Source: Rhodovulum euryhalinum (lineage in GTDB: Bacteria; Pseudomonadota; Alphaproteobacteria; Rhodobacterales; Rhodobacteraceae). Taken from it: a stretch of DNA of 64,000 nucleotides. This document shows, in pieces, positions 38,907 to 54,209 of this stretch. Every line of letters starts with the position of its first letter. Positions within the stretch are counted from its first letter, which is position 1. A program made the translations under genes and the position numbers. Location of the stretch: contig NZ_SLWW01000013.1 in the NCBI RefSeq assembly GCF_004342445.1, positions 1 through 64,000 of the forward strand, given 5' to 3'. The notes under the pieces were generated by a model, which worked only from the letters and a program-made list of their open reading frames with translations, ran no database searches and was not told the origin of the DNA.

Positions 38907-39176
38907 TCAGTGCAGGGTGAATTCGCCCACCACATTGGTCCATTCGCCGGGTGAGATCATCTTGCGATGGGTGAACCGCACCGAATGCAGCGGACCCTCG
39001 ATCGTTTCCTGCCAGAACTCGATAAACCTGAACAGCCGGGGGTGATCGGGGGCGATGTCATAGTCCTGCCAGACGAACGTGTTCAGCACGTTGCGGTAGT
39101 CGGGCATCCGGTAGAAGAATTCGGCCGTCGTCAGGCCATAGCCTTTCAGCATCAATTCGGTCTCGGATTGCGGCAC
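38907..39176 (-). CDS. usg: Usg-family protein
   Basis: 89 residues. The text LKGYGLTTAEFFYRMPDYRN and RKMISPGEWTNVVGEF identify the small alphaproteobacterial Usg family, whose role is not established. The start is GTG 39176, fixed by a full AGGAGG seven bases upstream; longer readings have no such site. It ends 11 bases from the DsbB-type gene (convergent) and is divergent from gyrA. Confidence 0.88.
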   Translation of the reverse strand: MPQSETELMLKGYGLTTAEFFYRMPDYRNVLNTFVWQDYDIAPDHPRLFRFIEFWQETIEGPLHSVRFTHRKMISPGEWTNVVGEFTLH

Positions 39177-39294
39177 GGGTGAACCTCCTGATCGCGTTAA
39201 TGAATCAATGATGCCGGATTGCTGTTTATTTTCAATGAAAACAGTATGTTGGCACTCATGTGAGAGCGCTGCCAAAGTGCGGGCGCGTCGGCCG

Positions 39295-39324
39295 TTGCAC
39301 CCAACATGAAGGTTCTGATAGAGT
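39295..39324 (+). promoter_or_regulatory. Possible gyrA promoter
   Basis: TTGCAC (39295-39300), 18 bases, TAGAGT (39319-39324), about 45 bases before the GTG start. Upstream in the same intergenic region lies an AT-rich palindrome TTTTCA-A-TGAAAA (39229-39241) of unknown use. Confidence 0.4.
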
Positions 39325-39369
39325 GCAGCCAACAAGATGTAGAGCAGCCGAAAAAGGCCGGGCCCAAAC

Positions 39370-42114
<2,745 letters not shown>

Positions 42115-42160
42115 GGAGCGCCCGCGGTTAAGCCTCTTTTCACCATGCCGTCAAAAAGAC

Positions 42161-42189
42161 ACGGCTTGCGGCGCTCTCGGGCCGTTTTT
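42161..42189 (+). terminator. Probable gyrA terminator
   Basis: ACGGC (42161-42165) pairs with GCCGT (42181-42185) and is followed by five T. The stem is short, so confidence is moderate. Confidence 0.45.
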
Positions 42190-42289
42190 GCGGTGCGCGG
42201 TCAGGATTTCGTCAAGAAGTCGCCGGAATGCTCTGCTCAGATTTGAAGCGAGCGAACACCGACCTGCCACCGAAGGGATTTCCGCATCC

Positions 42290-42832
42290 ATGACCGGCAA
42301 ATCGCCCCTCGTGCAGGCGACCTCGTGTCGTGCGCTGTCCACGGCGCGGATGCTGGTCGCCTCGTATTTCATTGCCCACGCGACCGGGATCATCGTCATG
42401 CCCGAAGGCGTCGATTTCGTGCCCCGGGCCGAAACCGCGACGGTCGCTTCCTGGGCCGCGATCACCGTCGTTTGGCTGACCGGCGTGGCGCTGTTCGTCG
42501 GCCGGATCGTGCGGCCGGCGGCGTTGACGCTCGGGATCTATACGGTGTGCTCGGCGCTTTTCTCCCATGCGGGGCTGTTCTTCCTGCCGATGGCGCGCCA
42601 GACCCTTTGGGTCGAGCTTGCGATGGTCGGCACGCTGGTCATGATCGCGCTCGGCGACAAGGCCGGAACCTGTGCGGCACCGCGCCGGCGCGGCGCCACC
42701 GGGTTCGATGCCGAGGACGAGTTGTCCCGCACCCGGCTGGAACTGGCTGCCACCCGCGCCGCGCTGGCCGAGATCCAGGCCAGCGACAAGGTGATCTCCT
42801 ACGCGCCGGGCACGATCCGCCGGTCGGCCTGA
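42290..42832 (+). CDS. Membrane protein of unknown function with C-terminal coiled coil
   Basis: 180 residues. Three to four hydrophobic helices (about 18-40, 50-72, 78-98, 103-120) resemble small DoxX-like proteins. They are followed by a soluble tail whose helix DELSRTRLELAATRAALAEI is likely coiled-coil. ATG 42290 has GAAGGGA at a slightly long distance. It stands alone between gyrA and trmFO. No named family recognised. Confidence 0.6.
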   Translation: MTGKSPLVQATSCRALSTARMLVASYFIAHATGIIVMPEGVDFVPRAETATVASWAAITVVWLTGVALFVGRIVRPAALTLGIYTVCSALFSHAGLFFLPMARQTLWVELAMVGTLVMIALGDKAGTCAAPRRRGATGFDAEDELSRTRLELAATRAALAEIQASDKVISYAPGTIRRSA

Positions 42833-42873
42833 GCCCCCTTTCCTTCCGCCGTCCCGGCCGCTAGATCGGGGCC

Positions 42874-44214
42874 ATGGCAGACCTCCTTCACATCATCGGC
42901 GGCGGCATGGCGGGCTCCGAGGCCGCCTGGCAGGCCGCGCAAGCGGGCATCGACGTGGTGATCCACGAGATGCGCCCCGGCACCGGCACCTTTGCCCACC
43001 AGACCGACCGCCTGGCCGAGATGGTCTGCTCGAACTCGTTCCGCTCGGACGATGACGAGCAGAACGCGGTCGGCCTGCTGCACTGGGAGATGCGCGCGGC
43101 GGGGGGGCTGATCATGGCGATGGCCGATTCCCATCGCCTGCCCGCGGGGGGCGCGCTGGCGGTCGACCGCGAAGCCTTTGCCCTGGCGGTGACCGAGCGG
43201 CTGCTTGCGCACCCGAGGATCGCGCTGGAACGATCTGAAATCACGTCTCTTCCCGCCGCTGGTCACTGGATCATCGCGACCGGCCCGCTGACCTCGGACG
43301 CGCTGGGTCAGGCGATCCGGGCCGAGACGGGCACGCAGGCGCTGGCCTTCTTCGACGCGATCGCGCCCATCGTCCATGCCGACAGCGTGGACCTGTCCAA
43401 GGCGTGGTTCCAGTCGCGCTACGACAAGGGCGAGACCGAGGCCGAGCGCACCGCCTATCTCAACTGCCCGATGGACCGCGCCCAGTACGAGGCTTTCATC
43501 GACGCGCTTCTTGCCGCCGACAAGACCGAGTTCCACGAAGGTGAAACCGCCGGGTATTTCGACGGTTGCCTGCCGATCGAGGTGATGGCCGAACGCGGCC
43601 GCGAGACGCCGCGCCACGGGCCGATGAAGCCGGTGGGCCTGACCAATCCGCACGCGCCCGACGTCAAGCCCCACGCCGTGGTGCAGTTGCGCCGCGACAA
43701 CGCGCTGGGCACGCTCTACAACATCGTGGGCTTCCAGACCAAGATGAAGTACGGCGCACAAGTCGATGTCTTTCGGATGATTCCAGGGCTTGAGGGTGCC
43801 CGGTTCGCGCGTCTTGGCGGCATCCACCGCAACACCTTCCTGAACTCTCCGACACTGCTCGATTGCGAACTGCGGCTGAAACCGAAACCCCATATCCGTT
43901 TTGCCGGCCAGATCACCGGGGTCGAGGGCTATGTCGAATCCGCGGCGATGGGCCTGCTGGCGGGCCGGCTGGCCGCCGCCGAACTGACGGGCCGGGCGCT
44001 GCCCCCGGTGCCGCCGACCACCGCCACCGGCGCGCTGGTCGCCCATATCACCGGCGGTGCCGAGGCGAAGACGTTCCAGCCGATGAACGTCAATTTCGGG
44101 CTGTTTCCGCCGGTCGATGGGCTCAAGGCCGGGCGCCGCGGCCGCCGCGACCGCTACAAGGCCTATACCGACCGCGCCAAGGCGGACTGGCACGCCTGGC
44201 TCGGCCATGGCTGA
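42874..44214 (+). CDS. trmFO: Methylenetetrahydrofolate-tRNA (uracil-54-C5) methyltransferase
   Basis: 446-residue folate- and FAD-dependent enzyme that makes ribothymidine-54 in tRNA. The FAD motif [13 protein letters not shown] is at about 7-19. [24 protein letters not shown], with the CSNSFRSDD stretch, and [14 protein letters not shown] are family marks. Length is normal. Its last codons overlap the gluQ start by eight bases. Confidence 0.95.
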   Translation: MADLLHIIGGGMAGSEAAWQAAQAGIDVVIHEMRPGTGTFAHQTDRLAEMVCSNSFRSDDDEQNAVGLLHWEMRAAGGLIMAMADSHRLPAGGALAVDREAFALAVTERLLAHPRIALERSEITSLPAAGHWIIATGPLTSDALGQAIRAETGTQALAFFDAIAPIVHADSVDLSKAWFQSRYDKGETEAERTAYLNCPMDRAQYEAFIDALLAADKTEFHEGETAGYFDGCLPIEVMAERGRETPRHGPMKPVGLTNPHAPDVKPHAVVQLRRDNALGTLYNIVGFQTKMKYGAQVDVFRMIPGLEGARFARLGGIHRNTFLNSPTLLDCELRLKPKPHIRFAGQITGVEGYVESAAMGLLAGRLAAAELTGRALPPVPPTTATGALVAHITGGAEAKTFQPMNVNFGLFPPVDGLKAGRRGRRDRYKAYTDRAKADWHAWLGHG

Positions 44215-45052
44215 GGCGCGCACCCGGTTCGCGCCCTCGCCCACCGGGCCCCTGCACCTTGGCCACGCCTTCTCCGCGCTGACGGCGTTCGAGAGGGCGC
44301 GGGCGGCCGGTGGCCGGATGCTGCTGAGGATCGAGGACATCGACACCGCCCGCTGCAAACCCGCGTGGGAGGCGCAGATCTTCGAGGATCTCGCCTGGCT
44401 CGGAATCGACTGGCCGCGCCCGGTGCTGCGCCAGTCCACACGCCTGCCGGCCTATGCCGCGGCGCTCGGCCGGCTGGCGGCGATGGGGCTGACCTATCCC
44501 TGCCGCTGCCGCCGGGCCGACATCCGCGCGGCCCTTTCGGCCCCGCACGCGCCGGTTCTGGGCCCCGACGGGCCGGTCTATCCCGGCACATGCCGCGGCC
44601 GCCCGATGGCCGAGGCGGGCCCCGATGACGCGATCCGGCTGGACATGCGCGCGGCGCTGGCCCGCCTTGGCCCCCTGCCCGCCTTCACCGATACCGGCCC
44701 GGCCCACGCGGGCCGCCACGACCTTCGGGCCGAGACGCTGGTCGACACCGTGGGCGACGTGGTTCTGGCGCGGCGCGACATCGGCACCTCCTATCACCTG
44801 GCCGTGGTGGTCGACGACGCGTTCCAGCACATCACCGAGGTCGTGCGCGGCGAGGACCTGTTTCCCGCAACCCCGATTCACGTTCTGCTTCAGGCGCTTC
44901 TGGGCCTTCCCTCACCCGCCTACCACCACCATCGGCTGATCGCCGACGACACCGGCAAGCGGCTGGCCAAACGCGACGACGCGCGCGCCATCGCCACCTG
45001 GCGCGCAGAGGGCGCGACCCCCGCCGACATCCGCCGGCTGGTCGGGCTTTGA
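44207..45052 (+). CDS. gluQ: Glutamyl-Q tRNA(Asp) synthetase
   Basis: 281 residues, a truncated glutamyl-tRNA synthetase that charges queuosine-34 of tRNA(Asp). The HIGH-type motif HLGH is at 17-20, a zinc-binding CRCRR...YPGTC pattern is present, and KRLAKRD stands for KMSKS. There is no anticodon-binding domain, which separates it from GltX. ATG 44207 overlaps the trmFO stop; both products modify tRNA, and coupling is likely. Confidence 0.92.
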   Translation: MAEARTRFAPSPTGPLHLGHAFSALTAFERARAAGGRMLLRIEDIDTARCKPAWEAQIFEDLAWLGIDWPRPVLRQSTRLPAYAAALGRLAAMGLTYPCRCRRADIRAALSAPHAPVLGPDGPVYPGTCRGRPMAEAGPDDAIRLDMRAALARLGPLPAFTDTGPAHAGRHDLRAETLVDTVGDVVLARRDIGTSYHLAVVVDDAFQHITEVVRGEDLFPATPIHVLLQALLGLPSPAYHHHRLIADDTGKRLAKRDDARAIATWRAEGATPADIRRLVGL

Positions 45053-45054
45053 CC

Positions 45055-45414
45055 TCAGCCGGCCACGGGCGCCATGATCTCCACTTCCTCGCCCCCGCGG
45101 ATCGCGGTGTAGAAGCAGCTGCGCCGGTTGGTGTGGCAGGCCGGGCCCTCTTGCTCGACGATGACCAGCAGGCAATCGCGGTCGCAATCGACGCGCATCT
45201 CGATCAGCCGCTGGACATGGCCCGAGCTTTCGCCCTTGACCCAGAACGCCTGGCGCGAGCGCGACCAGTAGGTGACGCGGCCCGTCTCCAGCGTGCGGGC
45301 CACGGCCTCGGCGTTCATCCAGGCCAGCATCAGCACCGCGCCGGCTTCGTCCTGGGCAATGGCGGGGATCAGCCCGGCCGCGTCATAGCGCAGCGATGCG
45401 GGATCGAAGGACAT
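45055..45414 (-). CDS. hisI: Phosphoribosyl-AMP cyclohydrolase
   Basis: 119 residues; third step of histidine biosynthesis (EC 3.5.4.19), cytoplasmic. VLMLAWMNAEAVARTLETGR, WSRSRQAFWVKGESSGH and the zinc-binding DCDRDCLL and CHTNRRSCFY stretches are complete. It is the monofunctional form without the HisE part. AGGAG precedes ATG 45414. It converges on gluQ and is divergent from the scaffold-protein gene. Confidence 0.95.
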   Translation of the reverse strand: MSFDPASLRYDAAGLIPAIAQDEAGAVLMLAWMNAEAVARTLETGRVTYWSRSRQAFWVKGESSGHVQRLIEMRVDCDRDCLLVIVEQEGPACHTNRRSCFYTAIRGGEEVEIMAPVAG

Positions 45415-45480
45415 CGGCAACTCCTTTGAAAACGGACGCGCCGGGGTTATTTATGCGACACGCGGACAGAAGGGAACGCC

Positions 45481-45933
45481 ATGACCGCCGACACCGATCT
45501 CGTCAAGCTCTACTCCCAGCGCATCCTCGCGCTGGCGGCCGACATTCCGCATCTGGGCCGGCTCGATGCGCCGATGGCCAGCGCGCGCAAGCGCTCGCCG
45601 CTCTGCGGCTCGACCGTCAGCGTGGACCTGGATGTTGCGGACGGGCGGATCACGCGGTTCGGTCAGGACGTCAAGGCCTGCGCCCTGGGCCAGGCGGCGG
45701 CGGCCGTGGTGGGCGCGGCGATCGTCGGCCGCACCCGGGCCGAGGTCGAACGCGCCCGCGACCAGCTCAAGGCCATGCTCAAGGAGAACGGCCCGCCGCC
45801 CGAGGCGCCGTTCGACGGGCTCGAGGTGCTGGCGCCCGCGCGCGACTACAAGAACCGCCACGCCTCGATCCTGCTGGCGCTGGAGGCGACGCTGGAAGCC
45901 TTCGACGCCGCCGAAGCCGCCGCCTGCGCCTGA
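45481..45933 (+). CDS. IscU/NifU-like scaffold-family protein lacking one cluster cysteine
   Basis: 150 residues of the IscU/NifU-N fold. Two ligand cysteines are visible, Cys42 in SPLCGSTV and Cys67 in KACALGQA. At the third site the usual His-Cys reads His127-Ala128 (NRHASILLALEA), so one canonical Fe-S ligand is missing. It may be a degenerate or differently liganded scaffold. No other isc or suf gene is next to it. ATG 45481. Confidence 0.8.
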   Translation: MTADTDLVKLYSQRILALAADIPHLGRLDAPMASARKRSPLCGSTVSVDLDVADGRITRFGQDVKACALGQAAAAVVGAAIVGRTRAEVERARDQLKAMLKENGPPPEAPFDGLEVLAPARDYKNRHASILLALEATLEAFDAAEAAACA

Positions 45934-45934
45934 C

Positions 45935-45971
45935 AAAAAAACCGCCGCGCTCCGGTGGACGGAGGCGGCGG
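45935..45971 (-). terminator. Rho-independent terminator, leftward
   Basis: On the minus strand: CCGCCG, then CTCCG-loop-CGGAG with small bulges, CGGCGG, then seven T. It closes the transcript of the 40-residue peptide gene about 95 bases after that stop codon. It can also act weakly on rightward transcripts. Confidence 0.85.
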
Positions 45972-46063
45972 CAGGGGTGCGGTCCGTGCGTCAGGTCAGG
46001 AAGAGGCAGGTTCCCAAACCCCCTGGGGAGGGGCGCAGGCACAGACAGCGGGCAGTGAAATCC

Positions 46064-46186
46064 TCAGAACAGCGCGGGCAGGTGAAGGCCTGCGAACAGC
46101 GTGACCATGAGGGCGGCGGCCCCCAGCGCGTCCTGCCAGAGCGTGCGGCGGCACCGGGACATGGCGTTGGCGAGGTCTGTGATCAT
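46064..46186 (-). CDS. 40-residue single-span membrane peptide behind an SOS-type box
   Basis: A complete small gene: AGGAGG seven bases before ATG 46186, 40 codons, stop, and an intrinsic terminator downstream. The N-terminal half is amphipathic and basic (ANAMSRCRRTLWQD). Residues about 20-38 form one membrane helix, so topology is probably N-in. A GAAC-N7-GAAC box lies beside the -10-like TACAAT upstream. By layout it resembles SidA of Caulobacter, an SOS-induced membrane inhibitor of division, but sequence relation is not claimed. recG lies upstream in the same direction. Confidence 0.75.
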   Translation of the reverse strand: MITDLANAMSRCRRTLWQDALGAAALMVTLFAGLHLPALF

Positions 46187-46242
46187 GGGTCGTCCTCCTG
46201 CTGTGTCGCGTTGTTGCCTCTTTGTTCTCACGGTTCGTTCAA

Positions 46243-46275
46243 ATTGTAAAGAACTTTTTAAGAACATAAGTGAAC
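46243..46275 (-). promoter_or_regulatory. LexA (SOS) box and -10 of the 40-residue peptide gene
   Basis: GAACTTTTTAAGAAC at 46251-46265 is an exact GAAC-N7-GAAC direct repeat (GTTC-N7-GTTC on the gene's strand), the alphaproteobacterial LexA consensus. A third GAAC follows at 46272-46275. TACAAT at 46248-46243 is a good -10 directly downstream of the box. No matching -35 is evident. The region is strongly AT-rich. Confidence 0.7.
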
Positions 46276-46294
46276 ATCCGAGGATAAAGCGCCC

Positions 46295-50532
<4,238 letters not shown>

Positions 50533-50588
50533 TCAGTGATAGGGGCGCTGCGGAAGGATTTCCAGCGGCCCATCGGACCGCGTGCGGA

Positions 50589-51308
50589 TTATGCGCCAAG
50601 CGCGATCGACTTCGGCAACTCGCCGCGCATGGGTTCCGGATCGCGCAGCACGTAGCCGCGGCCCCAGACGGTCTCGATATAGGTCTCGCCACCCGTTGCC
50701 TGCGCCAACTTCTTGCGCAACTTGCAGATGAACACGTCGATGATCTTGAGTTCGGGCTCGTCCATGCCGCCATAGAGATGGTTGAGGAACATCTCCTTGG
50801 TCAGCGTCGTGCCCTTCCGCAGCGACAGAAGTTCGAGCATCTGGTATTCCTTGCCGGTCAGGTGCACCGGCTTGCCCTCGACATCGACGGTCTTGGCATC
50901 CAGGTTCACCTCGATCCGTCCGGTGCGGATGATCGATTGCGAATGGCCCTTGGACCGCCGGATGATCGCGTGGATGCGGGCGACCAGTTCCTCGCGGTGG
51001 AACGGCTTGGTCATGTAGTCGTCGGCGCCAAAGCCGAAGCCCTTGATCTTGTTCTCGGTATCCGCGGCGCCCGACAGGATCAGGATCGGCGTGTCGACCC
51101 GCGCAAGACGAAGCTGGCGCAGCACCTCGTGGCCGTTCATGTCGGGCAGGTTCAGATCGAGAAGGATCAGGTCGTAATCATAGAGCTTGGCCAGATCGAT
51201 GCCTTCCTCGCCCAGGTCGGTCGTGTAGACGTTCAGGTTGGCGTGGGTCAGCATCAGCTCGATGCTCTTGGCCGTTGTCGGGTCGTCTTCAACCAGAAGC
51301 ACGCGCAT
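50589..51308 (-). CDS. ctrA: Cell-cycle response regulator CtrA
   Basis: 239-residue OmpR/PhoB-type regulator. The receiver has Asp51 ([16 protein letters not shown]), and the winged-helix DNA-binding domain ends [17 protein letters not shown]. It is nearly identical in feel to CtrA of other alphaproteobacteria; in Rhodobacteraceae CtrA drives motility, gene transfer agent and related genes through CckA-ChpT. GGAG lies nine bases before ATG 51308. A LexA-like box and a CtrA-type box lie in its upstream region. sciP is directly upstream in the same direction. Confidence 0.97.
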   Translation of the reverse strand: MRVLLVEDDPTTAKSIELMLTHANLNVYTTDLGEEGIDLAKLYDYDLILLDLNLPDMNGHEVLRQLRLARVDTPILILSGAADTENKIKGFGFGADDYMTKPFHREELVARIHAIIRRSKGHSQSIIRTGRIEVNLDAKTVDVEGKPVHLTGKEYQMLELLSLRKGTTLTKEMFLNHLYGGMDEPELKIIDVFICKLRKKLAQATGGETYIETVWGRGYVLRDPEPMRGELPKSIALGA

Positions 51309-51325
51309 TGCTAGGATCTCCGCTG

Positions 51326-51340
51326 GTTCGTCGAATGTTC
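51326..51340 (-). promoter_or_regulatory. LexA-like box in the ctrA leader
   Basis: GTTCGTCGAATGTTC, an exact GTTC-N7-GTTC. It ends four bases from the GGAG ribosome binding site of ctrA. Its inner half also forms an inverted repeat AATGTTC (51334-51340) with GAACATT (51353-51359). Confidence 0.5.
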
Positions 51341-51362
51341 ACGATCCTTGACGAACATTGGT

Positions 51363-51377
51363 TAAATTCATCTTACC
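51363..51377 (-). promoter_or_regulatory. Possible CtrA-binding site upstream of ctrA
   Basis: TTAA-ATTCATC-TTAC, seven of eight matches to the TTAA-N7-TTAA CtrA consensus with correct 11-base phasing. It overlaps a -10-like TAAGAT on the ctrA strand, a position suited to autorepression. A further TTAA half-site is at 51385-51388. Confidence 0.45.
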
Positions 51378-51428
51378 TTGGCGTTAACGATAGCATTTAC
51401 AATTTTAGGTTGTCCAGTTAATTTCGCG

Positions 51429-51707
51429 TCAAGGTTGTCTGAACTCTTTCAGGGCGGTCACCTTCAACCCGCGCAGGCCGTGTTCGCGCACCGCGCGCCG
51501 CCAACTGTCCAGTTCTTCCTCGGACAACGAATAGCGTTCCAGCGCCTCATCCTCGGAGATCAGCCCGGCGGCGACCGCCTTGACCACGGCGGCCTTGCGG
51601 CTGGCGACCCATCGCCTGGTATCGACGGGCGGCAGGTCCGCGCGCGTCATGGTGGTACCGTCGGGCAGCGTGACGGTCCGCGGCCCATCGATGCGTTTCA
51701 GAAACAT
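51429..51707 (-). CDS. sciP: SciP (DUF1153), small CtrA inhibitory protein
   Basis: 92 residues. TLPDGTTMTRADLPPVDTRR, then WVASRKAAVVKAVAAGLIS and YSLSEEELDSWRRAVREHG match DUF1153/SciP, the helix-turn-helix protein that in Caulobacter binds CtrA and blocks its transcription activation. It lies 120 bases upstream of ctrA in the same direction; that gap holds the CtrA and LexA-like boxes. It is divergent from mnmA. Confidence 0.93.
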   Translation of the reverse strand: MFLKRIDGPRTVTLPDGTTMTRADLPPVDTRRWVASRKAAVVKAVAAGLISEDEALERYSLSEEELDSWRRAVREHGLRGLKVTALKEFRQP

Positions 51708-51776
51708 CGGCTCTCGTCCCTCTTGCGGATGAGCCGAAACTGGCCGCGCATGCTTAAGAGCGGGTGAAACAGAGGG

Positions 51777-51804
51777 TTGAGAGTATCTCGCATTTTCCTA
51801 TATT
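51777..51804 (+). promoter_or_regulatory. mnmA promoter
   Basis: TTGAGA (51777-51782), 16 bases, TATATT (51799-51804). Transcription would begin near 51811, 25 bases before the chosen ATG. Confidence 0.6.
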
Positions 51805-51835
51805 CCCGCGCATGTCCCCCCCAGGAGTCGTTCCC

Positions 51836-52984
51836 ATGCCGCTGGACAGCGCGACACGCCCGCTGAACTCGCTCGGCTTCGCCAAGCCCGAGGCGGAAAC
51901 CCGTGTGCTGGTCGCCATGTCGGGCGGCGTCGACAGTTCGGTGGTGGCCGCGCAACTGGCCGAAGAAGGTTATGACGTCGTGGGCGTTACGCTGCAGCTT
52001 TACGACCATGGTGCTGCGCTGGCGAAGAAGGGCGCGTGCTGCGCGGGACGCGACATCCACGATGCGCGCCGGGTGGCCGAGAGTGTGGGATTCCCGCATT
52101 ACGTTCTGGACTACGAGAACGCCTTTCGCGAGGCGGTGATCGAGGAATTCGCCGACAGCTATCTTGCGGGCGCGACACCGGTGCCCTGCATCCGCTGCAA
52201 CGAACGGGTCAAGTTCCGCGACCTGCTGGAAACCGCCAGGGACCTGGATGCCGACTGCATGGCCACGGGGCACTACATCCGGCGCGTGATGGGCGCGCAG
52301 GGGCCGGAACTGCATTGTGCGGCGGACCCCGTGCGCGACCAGTCCTATTTCCTGTTCTCGACCACGCGCGAACAGCTTGACTACCTGCGCTTTCCGCTGG
52401 GGGGGCTGCCCGACAAGGCGGCAACCCGCGCGCTGGCCGCGAAATACGGCCTGCCCGTGGCCGACAAGCCGGACAGCCAGGACATCTGCTTCGTACCCGA
52501 GGGCAACTATGCCAGCGTGATCGAGAAGCTGCGTCCGGGGGCTGCCGAGCCGGGCGAGATCGTGCATGTGGATGGCCGTATCCTGGGGGTGCATGACGGC
52601 GTGATCCACTACACGATCGGCCAGCGCCGGGGCCTGGGGATCGGCGGGCTGTCCGAGCCGCTTTTCGTCGTGCGGCTGGATGTCGACGCGCGCCGGGTGA
52701 TCGTCGGGCCGAAGGAGATGCTTTCGACCCGGATCGTGCCGGTGCGCGAGGTGAACTGGCTGGGCGATGCACCGCTGACCGCGCGGGCGGAATGGGAGGT
52801 CTTGGTCAAGGTCCGCTCGACCCGGCCGCCGCGGGCGGCGATCCTGCGCCCCCTGTCCGACACGCAAGCCGAGGTGGAACTGCTGACCCCAGAGGATGGC
52901 GTGAGCCCGGGCCAGGCCTGCGTGGTCTACGAACCCGGCGGGACGCGGGTGCTGGGCGGCGGCTGGATCTGGCGGGGCGCCTGA
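51836..52984 (+). CDS. mnmA: tRNA-specific 2-thiouridylase MnmA
   Basis: 382 residues; places sulfur on U34 of Glu, Gln and Lys tRNAs. PP-loop SGGVDSS is at 29-35. Catalytic cysteines are in [10 protein letters not shown] (about 120) and [10 protein letters not shown] (about 220). ATG 51836 is preferred for the AGGAG eight bases upstream; the ATG at 51812 is nearly at the predicted transcription start. A repeat copy lies after its stop. Confidence 0.96.
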   Translation: MPLDSATRPLNSLGFAKPEAETRVLVAMSGGVDSSVVAAQLAEEGYDVVGVTLQLYDHGAALAKKGACCAGRDIHDARRVAESVGFPHYVLDYENAFREAVIEEFADSYLAGATPVPCIRCNERVKFRDLLETARDLDADCMATGHYIRRVMGAQGPELHCAADPVRDQSYFLFSTTREQLDYLRFPLGGLPDKAATRALAAKYGLPVADKPDSQDICFVPEGNYASVIEKLRPGAAEPGEIVHVDGRILGVHDGVIHYTIGQRRGLGIGGLSEPLFVVRLDVDARRVIVGPKEMLSTRIVPVREVNWLGDAPLTARAEWEVLVKVRSTRPPRAAILRPLSDTQAEVELLTPEDGVSPGQACVVYEPGGTRVLGGGWIWRGA

Positions 52985-53024
52985 CTTCCGGACCGCGTCT
53001 CCCTGTGGCCGGCGTCGGCGTCCT

Positions 53025-53045
53025 GAGTATTTTTGCCAAGAAGAA
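53025..53045 (+). repeat. Interspersed element, copy 4 (core only)
   Basis: GAGTATTT-TT-GCCAAGAAGAA, identical to copy 3, between the convergent ends of mnmA and lpxB, 40 bases after the mnmA stop and 6 before the lpxB stop. No long hairpin precedes it. Confidence 0.8.
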
Positions 53046-53051
53046 CGGGGG

Positions 53052-54209
53052 TCAGGCCAGCCCGTCGAGGACGGCGCGGGCGGCGCGCAGGCCAGGCGGC
53101 GGGCCGTCGAGGCCAAGGCGGGTCATGGTGACGCGGGCAGCGTGCCTTTGGGCCGCGCGGGCGGCGGGGTCGTCGATCAGCCGGGCAAGCGCCTCGGCGA
53201 TCGGGCCGGGCTTGCAGGCGGCGCCGAGGAATTCCGGCACGGCGCGGGTTTCGCTGACGATGTTGACCAGAGTCACCGTGTCCAGCCGCAGCATCCGGCC
53301 GATGATCTGGCGGCTGAGCCAGGTCATGTCATAGGCAATGACCATCGGCACCCCGTTCGCGGCCAGTTCCAGCGACACCGTGCCCGAGGCGGCCAGCGCC
53401 AGATCGGCGGCGGCAAAGGCGGCGCGCTTTTCCTGCGCCGCGCCGGGCGCGGCCGGGTCCAGCACGACCGGCGTTCCGGGCCAGGCGGCGGTCAGGCGGC
53501 GGATCTCGGCGACGACGGGGGCGGCGGCGGGGACGATCACGCGGGCCTCGGGATGGCGCGCCTGAACCGGGCCGAGCGCCGCGCCGAAGATCGGTGCAAG
53601 GCGCGCCACCTCGCCCCGGCGCGACCCCGGCAGGGCGAGGATCAGCGGCGCCTCGGGCGCGATTGCATGGGCCGCGCGGAAGGCGGCGGACTCTGCGGCA
53701 GTGGCGCGGGGCTGGGCCACGACGGGGTGGCCGACGAAATCGCAGCGCATGCCCTCGGCCTCCATGTAGGGAGGCTCGAAGGGGAAGAGCGCGAGCACCT
53801 GGTCGATCACCTGCGCCATCTTCGCCGCGCGTTTCGGGCGCCAGGCCCAGACCGTGGGGGCGACGTAGTGCACCGTGCGGATGCGGCTGGCGGCCTTGAC
53901 CCGGCGGGCAACGCGCAGGCAGAAATCCGGGCTGTCGATGGTGACGAGCGCGTCCGGCGACAGGCGAACCACCTCGTCCGCGCATTGGGTGATCCGGCGC
54001 ATCAGCGCGCGGTAGCGGGGCAGCACCTCGGCAATGCCCATCACCGACAGTTCGTCCATCGGAAAGAGGCTGGTCAGCCCCTCGGCCTGCATCAGGGGAC
54101 CGCCGACGCCGTGGAACTCCACACCCGGCGCTAGCGTCTTCAGCCCCGCCATCAGCGCGGCGCCGAGCGCGTCGCCCGAAGGCTCGCCCGCGATCAGGAA
54201 GATCCGCAT
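53052..54209 (-). CDS. lpxB: Lipid-A-disaccharide synthase
   Basis: 385 residues; joins UDP-2,3-diacylglucosamine and lipid X, a peripheral inner-membrane glycosyltransferase (EC 2.4.1.182). The start MRIFLIAGEPSGDALGAALM, VGGPLMQAEGL, VAPTVWAWRPKRA and ALPGSRRGEV are diagnostic. Its ATG lies inside the end of lpxI (16-base overlap), so it is coupled. It is the last gene of the long envelope cluster here. Confidence 0.95.
   Translation of the reverse strand: MRIFLIAGEPSGDALGAALMAGLKTLAPGVEFHGVGGPLMQAEGLTSLFPMDELSVMGIAEVLPRYRALMRRITQCADEVVRLSPDALVTIDSPDFCLRVARRVKAASRIRTVHYVAPTVWAWRPKRAAKMAQVIDQVLALFPFEPPYMEAEGMRCDFVGHPVVAQPRATAAESAAFRAAHAIAPEAPLILALPGSRRGEVARLAPIFGAALGPVQARHPEARVIVPAAAPVVAEIRRLTAAWPGTPVVLDPAAPGAAQEKRAAFAAADLALAASGTVSLELAANGVPMVIAYDMTWLSRQIIGRMLRLDTVTLVNIVSETRAVPEFLGAACKPGPIAEALARLIDDPAARAAQRHAARVTMTRLGLDGPPPGLRAARAVLDGLA

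Noticed and set aside
39229-39241. TTTTCA-A-TGAAAA between usg and gyrA as an FNR/CRP-type operator
   Set aside because: It does not fit TTGA-N6-TCAA; left as an unassigned palindrome in the gyrA promoter entry.
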